Assembly (NCBI RefSeq): GCF_027925155.1
Contig: NZ_BSDY01000002.1
Span: forward strand, 124,001-188,000
DNA length: 64,000 nucleotides
Direction of reading: 5' to 3'
DNA from: Propionigenium maris DSM 9537
Lineage (GTDB): Bacteria > Fusobacteriota > Fusobacteriia > Fusobacteriales > Fusobacteriaceae
Below the pieces are notes generated by a model. The model saw nothing but the letters and a program-made list of their open reading frames with translations, was not told the origin of the DNA and did not search any database. The number at the start of each line of letters is the position of its first letter. The stretch's first letter is position 1. The position numbers and the translations under genes are program-made. Positions 26,288 to 35,268 of this stretch are shown in pieces.

Positions 26288-27473
26288 TTATCTTCACTTC
26301 CCTTCCATTAATTTTATTAAACTTATCTTCATTGTCTGCACTATAGATTACATTTCCATTTACCACTGTGGTCTCAACCCTTCCCTTGACCTCTCTTCCG
26401 TCAAAGGGGGTCCATCCGCACCTTGAAACTATCTCCTCATTTTTCAGGGTATACCTTCTCTCCATATCCACTATGATTATATCTGCATCATACCCAGCCT
26501 CCAGCCTTCCCTTTCCCTTTAGGTTAAAGATCTCAGCTGGTTTGGTGGAGTACATCTCCACAAGCTTAGCCAGAGTCAGCCTTCCCTCATTTACTGCATC
26601 CAGCATCAGAGGCATAGCCGTTTCTATCCCTGGAATTCCAAAGGTTACCTTGGCATCCTTCTCCTCTAGTGTATGAGGGGCGTGATCTGTACCTAGGGTA
26701 TCTATCATTCCCTCCTCTATGGCTCTCCACATGGCATCCACATCTGTCTGGGGCTTCAGCTCAGGCTTCATCCTGAGCCTCTGAGTCTGCTCCTCAAGGT
26801 TCAGGAATAGGTGGTGTGGCGTTACCTCCACATAGATCTCCTTATAGTCCTTTCTAGCTTCCCTAACAAGCTCCAGCTCAGACTCCTGGGAGATGTGACA
26901 CAGGTAGAGCTTCTTGTTGTACTTCCTTGCAAAGTCGATGGCCTTCTGTACCATCTCTCCCTCTGCATGGACCATTACCTTTTCGCTTGCCTCAAAGATC
27001 TCTCCCAGTACCTCATCATTTTCTATGAGCATCTTTCCTGTGGATATATTGAGGAATACCTTTGTTGCCACAATATTCTGGGCTCTTCTTATCTCATCTG
27101 AGTTGTTGTCCAGGGATCCCCCAAAGTTAAACCCGAAGTTTACTATGGACTTCTCCTCTGAGAGTCTTCTCTTCTCCTCCAGTGCTTCCACTGTGATAGT
27201 TGCAGGATTGGTGTTTGGCATATCTATATAGGTAGTTACTCCACCCTTGGCACAGGCCATACTTCCCGTCTCAATGGTTTCCTTGTGAGTCATTCCAGGT
27301 TCCCTCATGTGTGTATGTACATCTATCATCCCTGGAAGAACATCCTTCCCCTGGGCATCCAGGATCTCCCCGCTATACTCCATACCAGCCTCTATCTTGG
27401 CTATCTTCCCCTCTTGGATAAGGATATCCACCAATCCCTCTCTATCTATTAACTTACAATTTTTTATCAGCAT
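26280..27473 (-). CDS. pyrC: Dihydroorotase
   Basis: 397 aa class I type amidohydrolase that closes carbamoyl-aspartate to dihydroorotate. Metal-binding motif DVHTHMREPG near residue 50, a His pair further on (LCHISQ, TPHHLFL) and the catalytic Asp in LGTDHAPHT. The ATG follows GAGGAGG. Located between pyrF and pyrE, which it overlaps by 8 bp. Confidence 0.95.
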   Translation of the reverse strand: MLIKNCKLIDREGLVDILIQEGKIAKIEAGMEYSGEILDAQGKDVLPGMIDVHTHMREPGMTHKETIETGSMACAKGGVTTYIDMPNTNPATITVEALEEKRRLSEEKSIVNFGFNFGGSLDNNSDEIRRAQNIVATKVFLNISTGKMLIENDEVLGEIFEASEKVMVHAEGEMVQKAIDFARKYNKKLYLCHISQESELELVREARKDYKEIYVEVTPHHLFLNLEEQTQRLRMKPELKPQTDVDAMWRAIEEGMIDTLGTDHAPHTLEEKDAKVTFGIPGIETAMPLMLDAVNEGRLTLAKLVEMYSTKPAEIFNLKGKGRLEAGYDADIIIVDMERRYTLKNEEIVSRCGWTPFDGREVKGRVETTVVNGNVIYSADNEDKFNKINGREVKING

Positions 27474-27504
27474 CGATATCCTCCTCTATACTACTTTTAC
27501 CTTT

Positions 27505-28218
27505 CTATGCCAGCGCTTCTTGGATCTCAGCCATTACCAGGTTCGCTGCTTCCACTGGGTTCTCAGCCTTGGTAATCGGTCTTCCCACTACCAGGAAGTC
27601 ACATCCGCTTTCGATGGCCTTCTTAGGTGTCATAATTCTCTTCTGATCGTTGGCTGCTGCCCACTGTGGTCTTACTCCCGGACAGATAGTCTTAAAGCTT
27701 TCCCCGCAGACCTCCTTGATACTCGCTGCTTCCCATGGCGAACAAACTACTCCGTCCATTCCGCTCTCCTTTGTAGCCTTTGCCCAGTGCATAGCCAGCT
27801 CCTTGATGTTAAGCTCCGTTGCAAAGTGCTCTGAAACCTCCTCCTCTGAGAAGCTTGTAAGTACTGTTACAGCGATAGCCATCGTTTCAGGGCTGATCTC
27901 CTTTACCCTTTCAGCCACGCTCTTCATCATAGTTCTTCCTCCACCTGCGTGTACGTTGAACATGAATACATCCTGCTTGGCAGCAAAGATGGAAGCCATC
28001 GTTGTAGTGTTTGGAATATCGTGGAACTTAAGGTCTAGGAAGATCTTCTTTCCAAGACCGTTAAGGTAGTTTACTGCCTCTCCCTTGGAGTTAAGGAACA
28101 TCTCAAGTCCTACCTTATATACCGATACTGCATCTCCCAGTGTTTCAACAAGTCCCTTTGCATCCTCTAATGTTGGATAGTCCAGTGCTACGATTAATCT
28201 GTCCTTTGCATTTATCAT
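27505..28218 (-). CDS. pyrF: Orotidine-5'-phosphate decarboxylase
   Basis: 237 aa from the ATG at 28218, which has AAGGAG directly upstream; a longer reading from 28251 would add 11 unlikely residues. The active-site D-x-K-x-x-D signature is F-L-D-L-K-F-H-D-I-P-N-T, and the phosphate-binding end has CPGVRPQ and VVGRPIT. It makes UMP. Between pyrD and pyrC. Confidence 0.95.
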   Translation of the reverse strand: MINAKDRLIVALDYPTLEDAKGLVETLGDAVSVYKVGLEMFLNSKGEAVNYLNGLGKKIFLDLKFHDIPNTTTMASIFAAKQDVFMFNVHAGGGRTMMKSVAERVKEISPETMAIAVTVLTSFSEEEVSEHFATELNIKELAMHWAKATKESGMDGVVCSPWEAASIKEVCGESFKTICPGVRPQWAAANDQKRIMTPKKAIESGCDFLVVGRPITKAENPVEAANLVMAEIQEALA

Positions 28219-28311
28219 GTGAATTCTCCTTCTTATAAAATTATTTTTCAACCCTATAAATCTCTCTATCCTTCAATTCTCCACTGCTCCCCCAGCAGCT
28301 GGATCTATCAT

Positions 28312-29259
28312 CTATGCTGTCTTTTCCTTCTTCTCCTCCACTGCCTTTGGCGGGTGGATACATCCTACTATCTCAGAGATGTTTTCTAGGTTATTCTCCT
28401 CACAGTACTTCTGCAGTCCCTCTTTGATCTCCACTGGGAGCATTGGGTTTGTGAATATTCCCGTTCCCAGAGAGATTGCGTTGGCTCCTGCCATGAAGAA
28501 CTCGATTGCATCCTCTACACTTGAGATTCCTCCCATTCCAAGTACCGGAATGTTCACTGCCTGGGATACCTGATATACCATTCTCAGTGCTACTGGCTTT
28601 ACCGCCGGTCCCGATAGTCCCCCGAAGATATTTCCAAGTACTGGCTTCTTCTTCTTAATGTCTATCGCCATTCCAAGAAGGGTGTTGATAAGGGCTACTG
28701 CGTCTGCCCCGTTGGCCTCTACTATCTTTGCTATTCCTACGATATCTGTTACATTTGGTGACAACTTTACGATGATTGGCTTAGTTGTAACCTCCCTCAC
28801 CATCTTAGTTACCTTCCCTGCTACCTCTGGGTTTGCTCCAAAGGCCATTCCCCCGTCCTTTACATTGGGACATGAGATGTTCAGCTCTATGGCTTTCACT
28901 GCATCTATCTTTTCCACCCTCTTAGCTATCTCTATGTACTCCTCTACAGTCTTTCCATTGATGTTTGCTATGATGGGGCTTGTGATATCCTTGATCTCCT
29001 CTAGGATTACATTCTCAAAGTAGTCTATCCCCGGGTTTTCCAGTCCTACGCAGTTCAGCATCCCTGCAGGAGTTTCAGCTATTCTCGTACCGTAGTTTCC
29101 GTCTCTTGGCTCATTGGTAAGTCCCTTTACCACCACAGCTCCAAGCTCACTTGGATCGAAGTAGTCCTTGTACTCCCTTCCGAACCCGAAGCATCCAGAT
29201 GCTGTCATAATCGGGTTGTTTAAATCTAAACCTACAAAACTCGTCTTCAATCTATTCAT
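28312..29259 (-). CDS. pyrD: Dihydroorotate dehydrogenase class 1B, catalytic subunit
   Basis: 315 aa FMN TIM barrel. Catalytic Cys in ELNISCPNVK, FMN-phosphate region MGMGGISSVEDA-type near 250, and start context GAGGAG. The neighbouring pyrK-like gene supports the NAD-dependent 1B type. The C-terminus ends in a short Lys/Glu tail (about EEKKEKTA). Confidence 0.95.
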   Translation of the reverse strand: MNRLKTSFVGLDLNNPIMTASGCFGFGREYKDYFDPSELGAVVVKGLTNEPRDGNYGTRIAETPAGMLNCVGLENPGIDYFENVILEEIKDITSPIIANINGKTVEEYIEIAKRVEKIDAVKAIELNISCPNVKDGGMAFGANPEVAGKVTKMVREVTTKPIIVKLSPNVTDIVGIAKIVEANGADAVALINTLLGMAIDIKKKKPVLGNIFGGLSGPAVKPVALRMVYQVSQAVNIPVLGMGGISSVEDAIEFFMAGANAISLGTGIFTNPMLPVEIKEGLQKYCEENNLENISEIVGCIHPPKAVEEKKEKTA

Positions 29260-29315
29260 TAATTTTCTCCTCGCTTTTTAAAGAATTATCTGTGTCGGTC
29301 CTACTCCTGACTTCC

Positions 29316-30110
29316 TTAGTTACAGCTGCATCCTGGCTTGTCTGCTGGATCGAAATCTAGGATCTCCTCTGCGTCAAATACCGGTCCGTCTGCACATACC
29401 TTCTTCATACCAGCCTTTGTCTTTATGGAGCACCCTACACATGCCTTTACTCCGCATGCCATTCTCTCCTCTAGGGATATCTGGCATCTTACTCCACTCT
29501 GGTATGCTGTGTCTGCTACCGCGAGCATCATTCCGTGGGGACCACATGTGTAGATAAGGTCGTAGCTGTCCTTAGCCAGCATATCCTTTAGGACCTCCAC
29601 TGTATTTCCCTTTACTCCCACGCTTCCGTCATCTGTTACCACTGTGATCTCATCTATATTAAAGTTCTTTACTATCTCTACTGCTCCGGCATCTCTTCCT
29701 CCGGCGATGAACCTTACGCTGTTTTTCTCTCCTAACTTCTCAGCAAGAAGCTTCAGAGGAGCCATTCCCATTCCTCCTCCTACAAGGATTACCTTCTTTC
29801 CCTCTATCCCAGTATCAAAACCTGTTCCCAGAGGTCCCTGGATATTTATCTCATCCCCAGTCTGAAGTCCTGCAAACTCAGCTGTTCCCTTACCTACAGT
29901 TTCATAGTAGAACTCTAGCACTTCATTATCTGCATCTGCGTGGTGAAGACTTATGGGTCTTCTCAGTACCCTTACATCATTTTTACACTTTATCATGAAG
30001 AACTGTCCTGCTTTGGCTGCCTTGGCTGCCTTAGGTGCTCTTACCTTCATTAGATAGTACTTATCCCCAACGTACCTGTTCTCTAAAATCTTTACATCCT
30101 CTAAATACAT
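29316..30110 (-). CDS. pyrK: Dihydroorotate dehydrogenase electron-transfer subunit
   Basis: 264 aa. FAD-binding barrel (RRPISLH motif about residue 52), NAD-binding domain with VGGGMGMAPL, and a C-terminal 2Fe-2S site C-G-x-K-A-C-V-G-C plus a distal Cys. It passes electrons from PyrD to NAD+. The C-terminal tail GCSCN is Cys-rich. Lies between pyrI (10 bp) and pyrD. Confidence 0.93.
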   Translation of the reverse strand: MYLEDVKILENRYVGDKYYLMKVRAPKAAKAAKAGQFFMIKCKNDVRVLRRPISLHHADADNEVLEFYYETVGKGTAEFAGLQTGDEINIQGPLGTGFDTGIEGKKVILVGGGMGMAPLKLLAEKLGEKNSVRFIAGGRDAGAVEIVKNFNIDEITVVTDDGSVGVKGNTVEVLKDMLAKDSYDLIYTCGPHGMMLAVADTAYQSGVRCQISLEERMACGVKACVGCSIKTKAGMKKVCADGPVFDAEEILDFDPADKPGCSCN

Positions 30111-30120
30111 TCCTTCACCT

Positions 30121-30558
30121 CTATCTTAAATTTATTGAATTCTTATGAGTTGTTCTCTCGCAGTAGTTGCACCTGTAGTTGTCCTCTTCCCTGTAAAACT
30201 TAGTGGGTGCTCCCTCAAAGTTTGTGATGCACTTTGGATTTCCGCACTTGATGGTTCCCACTACCACATCAGGTGCTGAAACCTTCTCCTTCTTTACAAC
30301 CTTGCAATCCTCTATATAGTTGATGGTAGCTTCTGGAGCAAGGAGAGCTATCTTTTCCATCTCCCCCTTCTCTATCTTCCTTCCCTCTACCTTTATTATT
30401 CCCTTTCTTCCAAGAGCTTTGCTTTCTAAGTTAAAGGCTACAGTTACCTTCTCCTTGGCACTACTCAGCTCAAGGATCTCCATTATCTTAAGGGTCTTCT
30501 CTGAATCTATATGATCTATAACGCTCCCGTTTTTAATTGCTGTTATCTGAAGTTCCAT
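30121..30558 (-). CDS. pyrI: Aspartate carbamoyltransferase regulatory chain
   Basis: 145 aa, close to the usual ~153. An N-terminal allosteric nucleotide domain (NGSVIDHI) and a C-terminal zinc domain with C-x4-C (CGNPKC) and C-x2-C (CNYC) bind Zn and contact PyrB. Its presence implies a class B, nucleotide-regulated ATCase like that of enterics. It begins 12 bp after pyrB. Confidence 0.95.
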   Translation of the reverse strand: MELQITAIKNGSVIDHIDSEKTLKIMEILELSSAKEKVTVAFNLESKALGRKGIIKVEGRKIEKGEMEKIALLAPEATINYIEDCKVVKKEKVSAPDVVVGTIKCGNPKCITNFEGAPTKFYREEDNYRCNYCERTTHKNSINLR

Positions 30559-30570
30559 TCTCTTCCCTCC

Positions 30571-31491
<921 letters not shown>

Positions 31492-31503
31492 TTATAAATT
31501 TCT

Positions 31504-31554
31504 AAAAAAAATGGGAATAGCAACTACAAATCACATTGTAGTTACTATTCCCAT
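31504..31554 (-). terminator. Attenuator upstream of pyrB
   Basis: Read on the minus strand: 19-nt arms (31554-31536 and 31529-31511) pairing fully with one U-G wobble, a 6-nt loop (31535-31530), then seven further U (31510-31504). The leader-peptide stop UGA (31533-31531) is inside the loop. A ribosome reaching the stop would cover the 5' arm and prevent termination. Confidence 0.9.
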
Positions 31555-31683
31555 ATATCTTTTAAATATAATATTAAATAAATTAGAAACAATAGATAAA
31601 TCTTTAAATAACGAAGATAAAATATTGGATGGACCTGTCAGAAATTTTAACTTTTTCCTCTTAACAACTAACTTGTTCAGCAT
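31531..31683 (-). CDS. pyrBI-type leader peptide (PyrL-like)
   Basis: A 50-residue ORF starting at the ATG at 31683, seven bases after AAGGAGG. It begins M-L-N-K-L-V-V and is rich in Leu, Ile, Phe and Ser. The middle 60 nt of its mRNA (31620-31561) contain about 34 U residues, then the ORF runs into the attenuator and stops in its loop. This is the architecture of E. coli pyrL (44 codons), in which low UTP stalls RNA polymerase in the U-rich tract so that the coupled ribosome disrupts the terminator. The peptide itself need have no function. The sequence was read directly; the mechanism is by analogy. Confidence 0.8.
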   Translation of the reverse strand: MLNKLVVKRKKLKFLTGPSNILSSLFKDLSIVSNLFNIIFKRYMGIVTTM

Positions 31684-31717
31684 CTCCATCCCTCCTTCAT
31701 TTTTTCACTTCGAAGAG

Positions 31718-31746
31718 TATACCAACTTTTGTTTTAAATTACAAGA
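31718..31746 (-). promoter_or_regulatory. Promoter of the pyr operon
   Basis: On the minus strand: -35 TTGTAA, 17-bp spacer, -10 TATACT (31723-31718). This puts the start site some 30 bp upstream of the leader ATG. Confidence 0.75.
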
Positions 31747-31798
31747 GTTTTATTTAAAAAAAATCTTAAATTTTTCTCTGAAAAAGATATAACCGATA

Positions 31799-32212
31799 TT
31801 ACGCTCCCTTTTCACCCTTTAATTTTTCTTCCTTTAGCTCAAGGACTCCGCTGTCCCTTCTCTTGCTCACACCCTCAAAAATTCCTCCATCCTCGATTAC
31901 CAGGTTAGCTGTAAGAACATTTCCCTCTACTCTTCCCCCACTGAGGATCTCTACTGTGCTGCACTCTACATCTCCCTTAAAGATTCCGCTTACCACAACT
32001 CTCTCTGCTGTAAGGGTTCCCTCTATCCTACCGCTTCTTCCAATAGTTACTCCGCCGGTAGACTCAATATTTCCCCTCAAGTACCCATCTATATTCAGGT
32101 TGCACTCTAGGTTCATATCCCCCTCTATTCTTGTTCCTTGTGCGATAGTAGTTGTCCCTGCAACTGAAATGTTCTGTACTGCTTCCTTATCAGACCTACC
32201 AAAGATTGCCAT
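31799..32212 (-). CDS. Bactofilin
   Basis: 137 aa polymer-forming cytoskeletal protein. The central bactofilin beta-helix (about 15-115) shows regular G-x-I-x-G-x-[IVL] strands such as GNIESTGGVTIG. A short basic C-terminal tail is rich in Lys/Glu. ATG after AAAAGGAG. The first 88 nt overlap the 3' end of the M23 peptidase gene in another frame. Bactofilin-M23 pairs act in cell-shape or envelope remodelling in other bacteria. Confidence 0.9.
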   Translation of the reverse strand: MAIFGRSDKEAVQNISVAGTTTIAQGTRIEGDMNLECNLNIDGYLRGNIESTGGVTIGRSGRIEGTLTAERVVVSGIFKGDVECSTVEILSGGRVEGNVLTANLVIEDGGIFEGVSKRRDSGVLELKEEKLKGEKGA

Positions 32213-33033
32213 TTTATATTTTTCTCCTTTTCAAATAGTGTATTGTAATTCTCCAGATTCCACTTAGCAAAGTTAATTGGATCCAGCTTTTTACCTAAAT
32301 AGTGTATCTCATAGTGGAGATGAGGTCCCGAAGACCTTCCTGTATTTCCGGTTTTACCGATCTTATCCCCCTTGGAAACTACGTCTCCCACCTTTACATC
32401 TATCTTGCTCTGGTGGGCGTAGTAGGTTTCAAATCCAAAGGCATGAGATATTATGGTGAGCTTTCCAAAGGTACCATGCCTTCCTGCAAACTTAACAACT
32501 CCGTCGGCAGGGGCTATTATCTGTGTCCCCACAGGCGCTCTGAAGTCTAAGCCCCAGTGATTCATTCTTGTTTTTAATACTGGATGGATCCTCGATCCAT
32601 ACTTACTTGTATATATGGTAAAGGGGGTTATAGGGTTTCCGCTGGGGATTATATTAAGCAGGTGCTCCCTCTCTGCTGCTGTAAGCAGGGCTATATCAAG
32701 CCTCTCATCTATACCGCCTCCCGAGTCCACATCTGAACCTATTATACTCTCCACCGCCTGAAGCTTCTCATTTAGATTATCCAGCTCCATCGCCTTTCCT
32801 GCTATCTCCTCCTGGATACCATCCATATCCGACTGGAGCCTCTCATTTTCCCTCTGAAGGTGGTTATACTCCGATGCCTTCTGTCCCAGGATGATAACGC
32901 TTACTCCCAGAATAAGAAAGATTCCGGCCACTCCTCCCACTACATATAGTAAATACTTTTTCATCACCTGATTTAAGGTATAGTGTTTAGATCCTTTTAC
33001 ATCTGTTATCGTTATGTACAAGTTATCTCTCAT
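32125..33033 (-). CDS. Membrane-anchored M23 (LytM) metallopeptidase
   Basis: 302 aa. One transmembrane helix (about 27-50), a coiled coil (about 52-97), and an M23 domain (about 150-262) with zinc ligands in NHWGLDF (H-x3-D) and HLHYEIH (H-x-H). It should cleave peptidoglycan peptides in the periplasm. The last ~29 codons (RKQYRTFQLQGQ...) lie within the bactofilin gene, so that tail may be a read-through extension of an older, shorter protein. Start ATG after AAAGGGG. Confidence 0.9.
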   Translation of the reverse strand: MRDNLYITITDVKGSKHYTLNQVMKKYLLYVVGGVAGIFLILGVSVIILGQKASEYNHLQRENERLQSDMDGIQEEIAGKAMELDNLNEKLQAVESIIGSDVDSGGGIDERLDIALLTAAEREHLLNIIPSGNPITPFTIYTSKYGSRIHPVLKTRMNHWGLDFRAPVGTQIIAPADGVVKFAGRHGTFGKLTIISHAFGFETYYAHQSKIDVKVGDVVSKGDKIGKTGNTGRSSGPHLHYEIHYLGKKLDPINFAKWNLENYNTLFEKEKNIKWQSLVGLIRKQYRTFQLQGQLLSHKEQE

Positions 33034-33187
33034 GAAGTTAGCCCCTTTATGTTATTCATTCAGTGTAATTACAATTTTACAGAGTTTTATGGAAAATATC
33101 AACTGTATAATCTCTGATTTCCCTATCTTTTCTTCTCTAAATTATATCCAGCTGAACTTTTTATTTAGATATTTTGTTTATGGATTG

Positions 33188-33358
33188 CTATTTTTCTTTA
33201 AGGTTGGTCTTTATAAAGTGTATTATTGTACACTTTAATTTTCTGAAGCTGTGGTTGCAGCCCATGTCAGGTCTTTTTTCTTCCAAAAATTTAGAGGTTA
33301 AGTCTGTAAACTCCCCTTCGGTGAGGTGGGATTCATCAACTTGACCCCTCCAGAGCTT
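33188..33358 (-). pseudogene. Short coding remnant
   Basis: 56 open codons without a start codon. The peptide looks coding (VDESHLTEGEFTDLTSKFLE, then RPDMGCNHSFRKL). Probably the degraded 3' part of a small gene; family not identified. Confidence 0.35.
33214..33237. promoter_or_regulatory. Operator-like palindrome TAAAGTGTA-N6-TACACTTTA
   Basis: Perfect 9-bp arms (33214-33222, 33229-33237) about 180 bp upstream of the M23 gene. It may be a repressor site or part of a promoter; no matching regulator is evident. Confidence 0.4.
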
Positions 33359-33381
33359 TCAGGACATTAAAAATAAAAAAA

Positions 33382-33426
33382 GCTATCACAGTCATAGATA
33401 AAACAAGTTCATACCCCTGTGATAGC
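33382..33426. terminator. Terminator-like hairpin downstream of the second bactofilin
   Basis: Ten-bp arms GCTATCACAG/CTGTGATAGC (33382-33391, 33417-33426) with a 25-nt loop, and on the minus strand a T7 run after the stem. Confidence 0.6.
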
Positions 33427-33449
33427 CTTTTAAATATAATTCCTTTAAA

Positions 33450-33818
33450 CTACGCCGAATCCCTCTTTCTTATATTTCCTTCAAATATTCCACCGTCTCC
33501 TATTATAAAGTTTCCAGCTGTTATCCTACCTATCATGGTTCCACCGTCCATTACCTCCAGCATATCACAGTCCACCTCTCCCTCTATGATACCGCTAAGG
33601 GTTATCCTCTTGGAGGTGACGCTCCCCTCTACCCTTCCGTTTCTCCCTACCAGTACCTCTCCAGTGGTAGATATACTTCCCTCATAGTATCCCTCTATAT
33701 GCAGATTCCCCTCCAGGGTCAGCTCTCCACCCCTTATGGAACCTCCAGCGGAGATCCTAGTATCCTCTGGCGAATCTTCTCTCTTTTTTTTCCTCTTAAA
33801 TATACCGAACATCTTCAT
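33450..33818 (-). CDS. Bactofilin (second copy)
   Basis: 122 aa. A basic N-terminus (FGIFKRKKKRED) is followed by a bactofilin beta-helix (about 22-118; GEVLVGRNGRVEGSV and similar strands). ATG at 33818 with GGAAGGGAG three bases before; a second ATG two codons in (33812) is also possible. Paralogue of the bactofilin at 31799; together with the M23 peptidase it forms a small envelope-shape module on the minus strand. Confidence 0.9.
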   Translation of the reverse strand: MKMFGIFKRKKKREDSPEDTRISAGGSIRGGELTLEGNLHIEGYYEGSISTTGEVLVGRNGRVEGSVTSKRITLSGIIEGEVDCDMLEVMDGGTMIGRITAGNFIIGDGGIFEGNIRKRDSA

Positions 33819-34185
33819 CTACTCCCTTCCTAAACATTTTTTCTATCTATAAACATGCTACTTCTACTTAAACTCATATTTTCTTGGATACCTGTAAGTA
33901 TTCTTCCTCTCACATAGCTCCAGTCCACCCCTTAAAGATCTGTCGCATCCTAAACTTCCTACAATTCTAAGTTGTTTTTATGTAAATTATGTGATGGATT
34001 CATAGGTTTTTCCGTAAGTTTTGTGATCTTCACAGAGAAATTTCAGACTTCCCTCTCCTCCCCTTACACTGCCCTTAAATTTGCATAAAGTTTAGCTTGA
34101 AAAACGATCGGTTTTAAAATTTTAATATATAATAGTAGAGCTTTATGGAAGATATATGTAATGTAATTAGAGAAAGGAGAGAACT
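33819..34185. other. Intergenic region
   Basis: Divergent upstream DNA for the second bactofilin and the OmpA gene. The minus strand has an open fragment (33864-33977) ending in RKNTYRYPRKYEFK with no start codon, possibly debris. TATATAAT near 34120 could be the -10 of the OmpA promoter. Nothing else seen. Confidence 0.4.
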
Positions 34186-34812
34186 ATGAAAAAATTAATT
34201 ACAACTATCCTCTTGGGGATGATACTTGCAGCTCCAGCTGCTGGAGAAAATAAGAGAGTAAAATTTGGAGCAGGGGGGGCTGCTGCTGGAGCCGCTGCTG
34301 GATACCTCCTGGGAGGAAATACAAAGAGTACCGCCATTGGAGCTGCCCTGGGAGGAGCTGCCGGAGCCCTCAAGGGACACAGCGACATGAAGCAGCAGCA
34401 GGAGGAATTTGAGCAGACCCTTGCAGATACTGGGGTTAGTATAGTAGAGGAGGGAGACAACCTCAGGCTCATCATGCCTGGAAATCTTACCTTTGCCACT
34501 AGCAGCTCAGATATAAATGCTGACTTCTATCCTGTGCTTTCCTCTATAATGAATATATTAAAGAAGTATGATGATACCCGTCTCACAGTTACAGGGCATA
34601 CAGACAGTACTGGAAACCTGGAGATAAATAGAAGACTTTCTGTGGAGAGGGCCGACAGCGTCAAGGACTACTTTGTCTCCCAGGGAGTTGCAGATATGAG
34701 GATCTTTGCCCACGGGATGGACAGCAGGATGCCTATAGCTACCAATGATACCCCTGAGGGAAGGGAAGCCAACAGAAGAGTTGAGATAGAGATCACTCCA
34801 AACTCCATATAA
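34186..34812 (+). CDS. OmpA-family outer-membrane/periplasmic protein with glycine zipper
   Basis: 208 aa. Signal peptide (about 1-20), then a Gly/Ala-rich glycine-zipper segment (about 25-65; GAGGAAAGAAAGYLLGG), then an OmpA C-terminal domain (about 95-205) with TVTGHTDSTGN and the closing NRRVEIEI, which bind diaminopimelate in peptidoglycan. ATG after AAAGGAGAG. Resembles YiaD-type proteins. Monocistronic with its own terminator. Confidence 0.92.
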   Translation: MKKLITTILLGMILAAPAAGENKRVKFGAGGAAAGAAAGYLLGGNTKSTAIGAALGGAAGALKGHSDMKQQQEEFEQTLADTGVSIVEEGDNLRLIMPGNLTFATSSSDINADFYPVLSSIMNILKKYDDTRLTVTGHTDSTGNLEINRRLSVERADSVKDYFVSQGVADMRIFAHGMDSRMPIATNDTPEGREANRRVEIEITPNSI

Positions 34813-34825
34813 TTGATAAAATCTA

Positions 34826-34888
34826 ACAGTTGTAAAGTAGGTTTTTACAGTATTTTGTAAAAAAGCCGACTTTACAACTGTGTTTTTT
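34826..34888 (+). terminator. Terminator of the OmpA gene
   Basis: 13-bp outer stem (34826-34838 with 34869-34881) with a second inner stem (GGTTTTTAC/GTAAAAAAGCC) and a trailing T6. Confidence 0.85.
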
Positions 34889-34959
34889 ATTTGTGACTTA
34901 AATTGATTTTATATTATTTTATAATAACTGTTCTGTAAATTATAGGACTATCGTGGTAT

Positions 34960-34977
34960 TGTAAGCGTTTGCTTACA
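34960..34977. promoter_or_regulatory. LacI-family-type operator TGTAAGC-GTTT-GCTTACA
   Basis: Seven-bp perfect arms. The first 14 bases fit the cre consensus TGWAARCGYTWNCW at every position. It is about 215 bp upstream of the permease -35 box. Confidence 0.5.
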
Positions 34978-35192
34978 TTGTTTTTTTCAAATTAATTGAT
35001 TTTTTTTAAATATTTTTTCATCGAATTTTAATCTTTTTTTCTAAATATTGAACATTTTTATAAAATTAAATAATTGTTTAAAACCATTGATTTTTGGCGT
35101 TTTTCAAGTGATTGCTTTCACTTCTGTAAAGTTTGTACCACTTTTTTGCACTTTTCGAACATTAAATCCTATTTATTGGATAGTTTTTGCTG

Positions 35193-35221
35193 TTGACACA
35201 TTCAACTTTTTTCTGTATCAT
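35193..35221 (+). promoter_or_regulatory. Promoter of the APC permease
   Basis: -35 TTGACA (35193-35198), 17-bp spacer, -10 TATCAT (35216-35221), 47 bp before the ATG. Confidence 0.8.
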
Positions 35222-35268
35222 AAGTTTCAAATCAAAAACAAAGTTATATTTAAACTTGGGAGGACAAA

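Larger units (their letters stand above)
33034..33449. other. Intergenic region with palindrome and coding remnant
   Basis: Contains the palindrome at 33214-33237, a remnant coding stretch on the minus strand (33188-33358), and a terminator at 33382-33426. No intact gene seen. Confidence 0.5.
34813..35268. other. Intergenic region upstream of the permease
   Basis: Very AT-rich. Holds the OmpA terminator, a LacI-family-type palindrome, and the permease promoter. A 77-codon open frame at 35048-35281 has no ribosome site and is not supported. Confidence 0.6.

Noticed and set aside
28219..28251. Longer pyrF start at 28251
   Set aside because: It would add 11 basic residues; the ATG at 28218 has AAGGAG at proper distance and fits family length.
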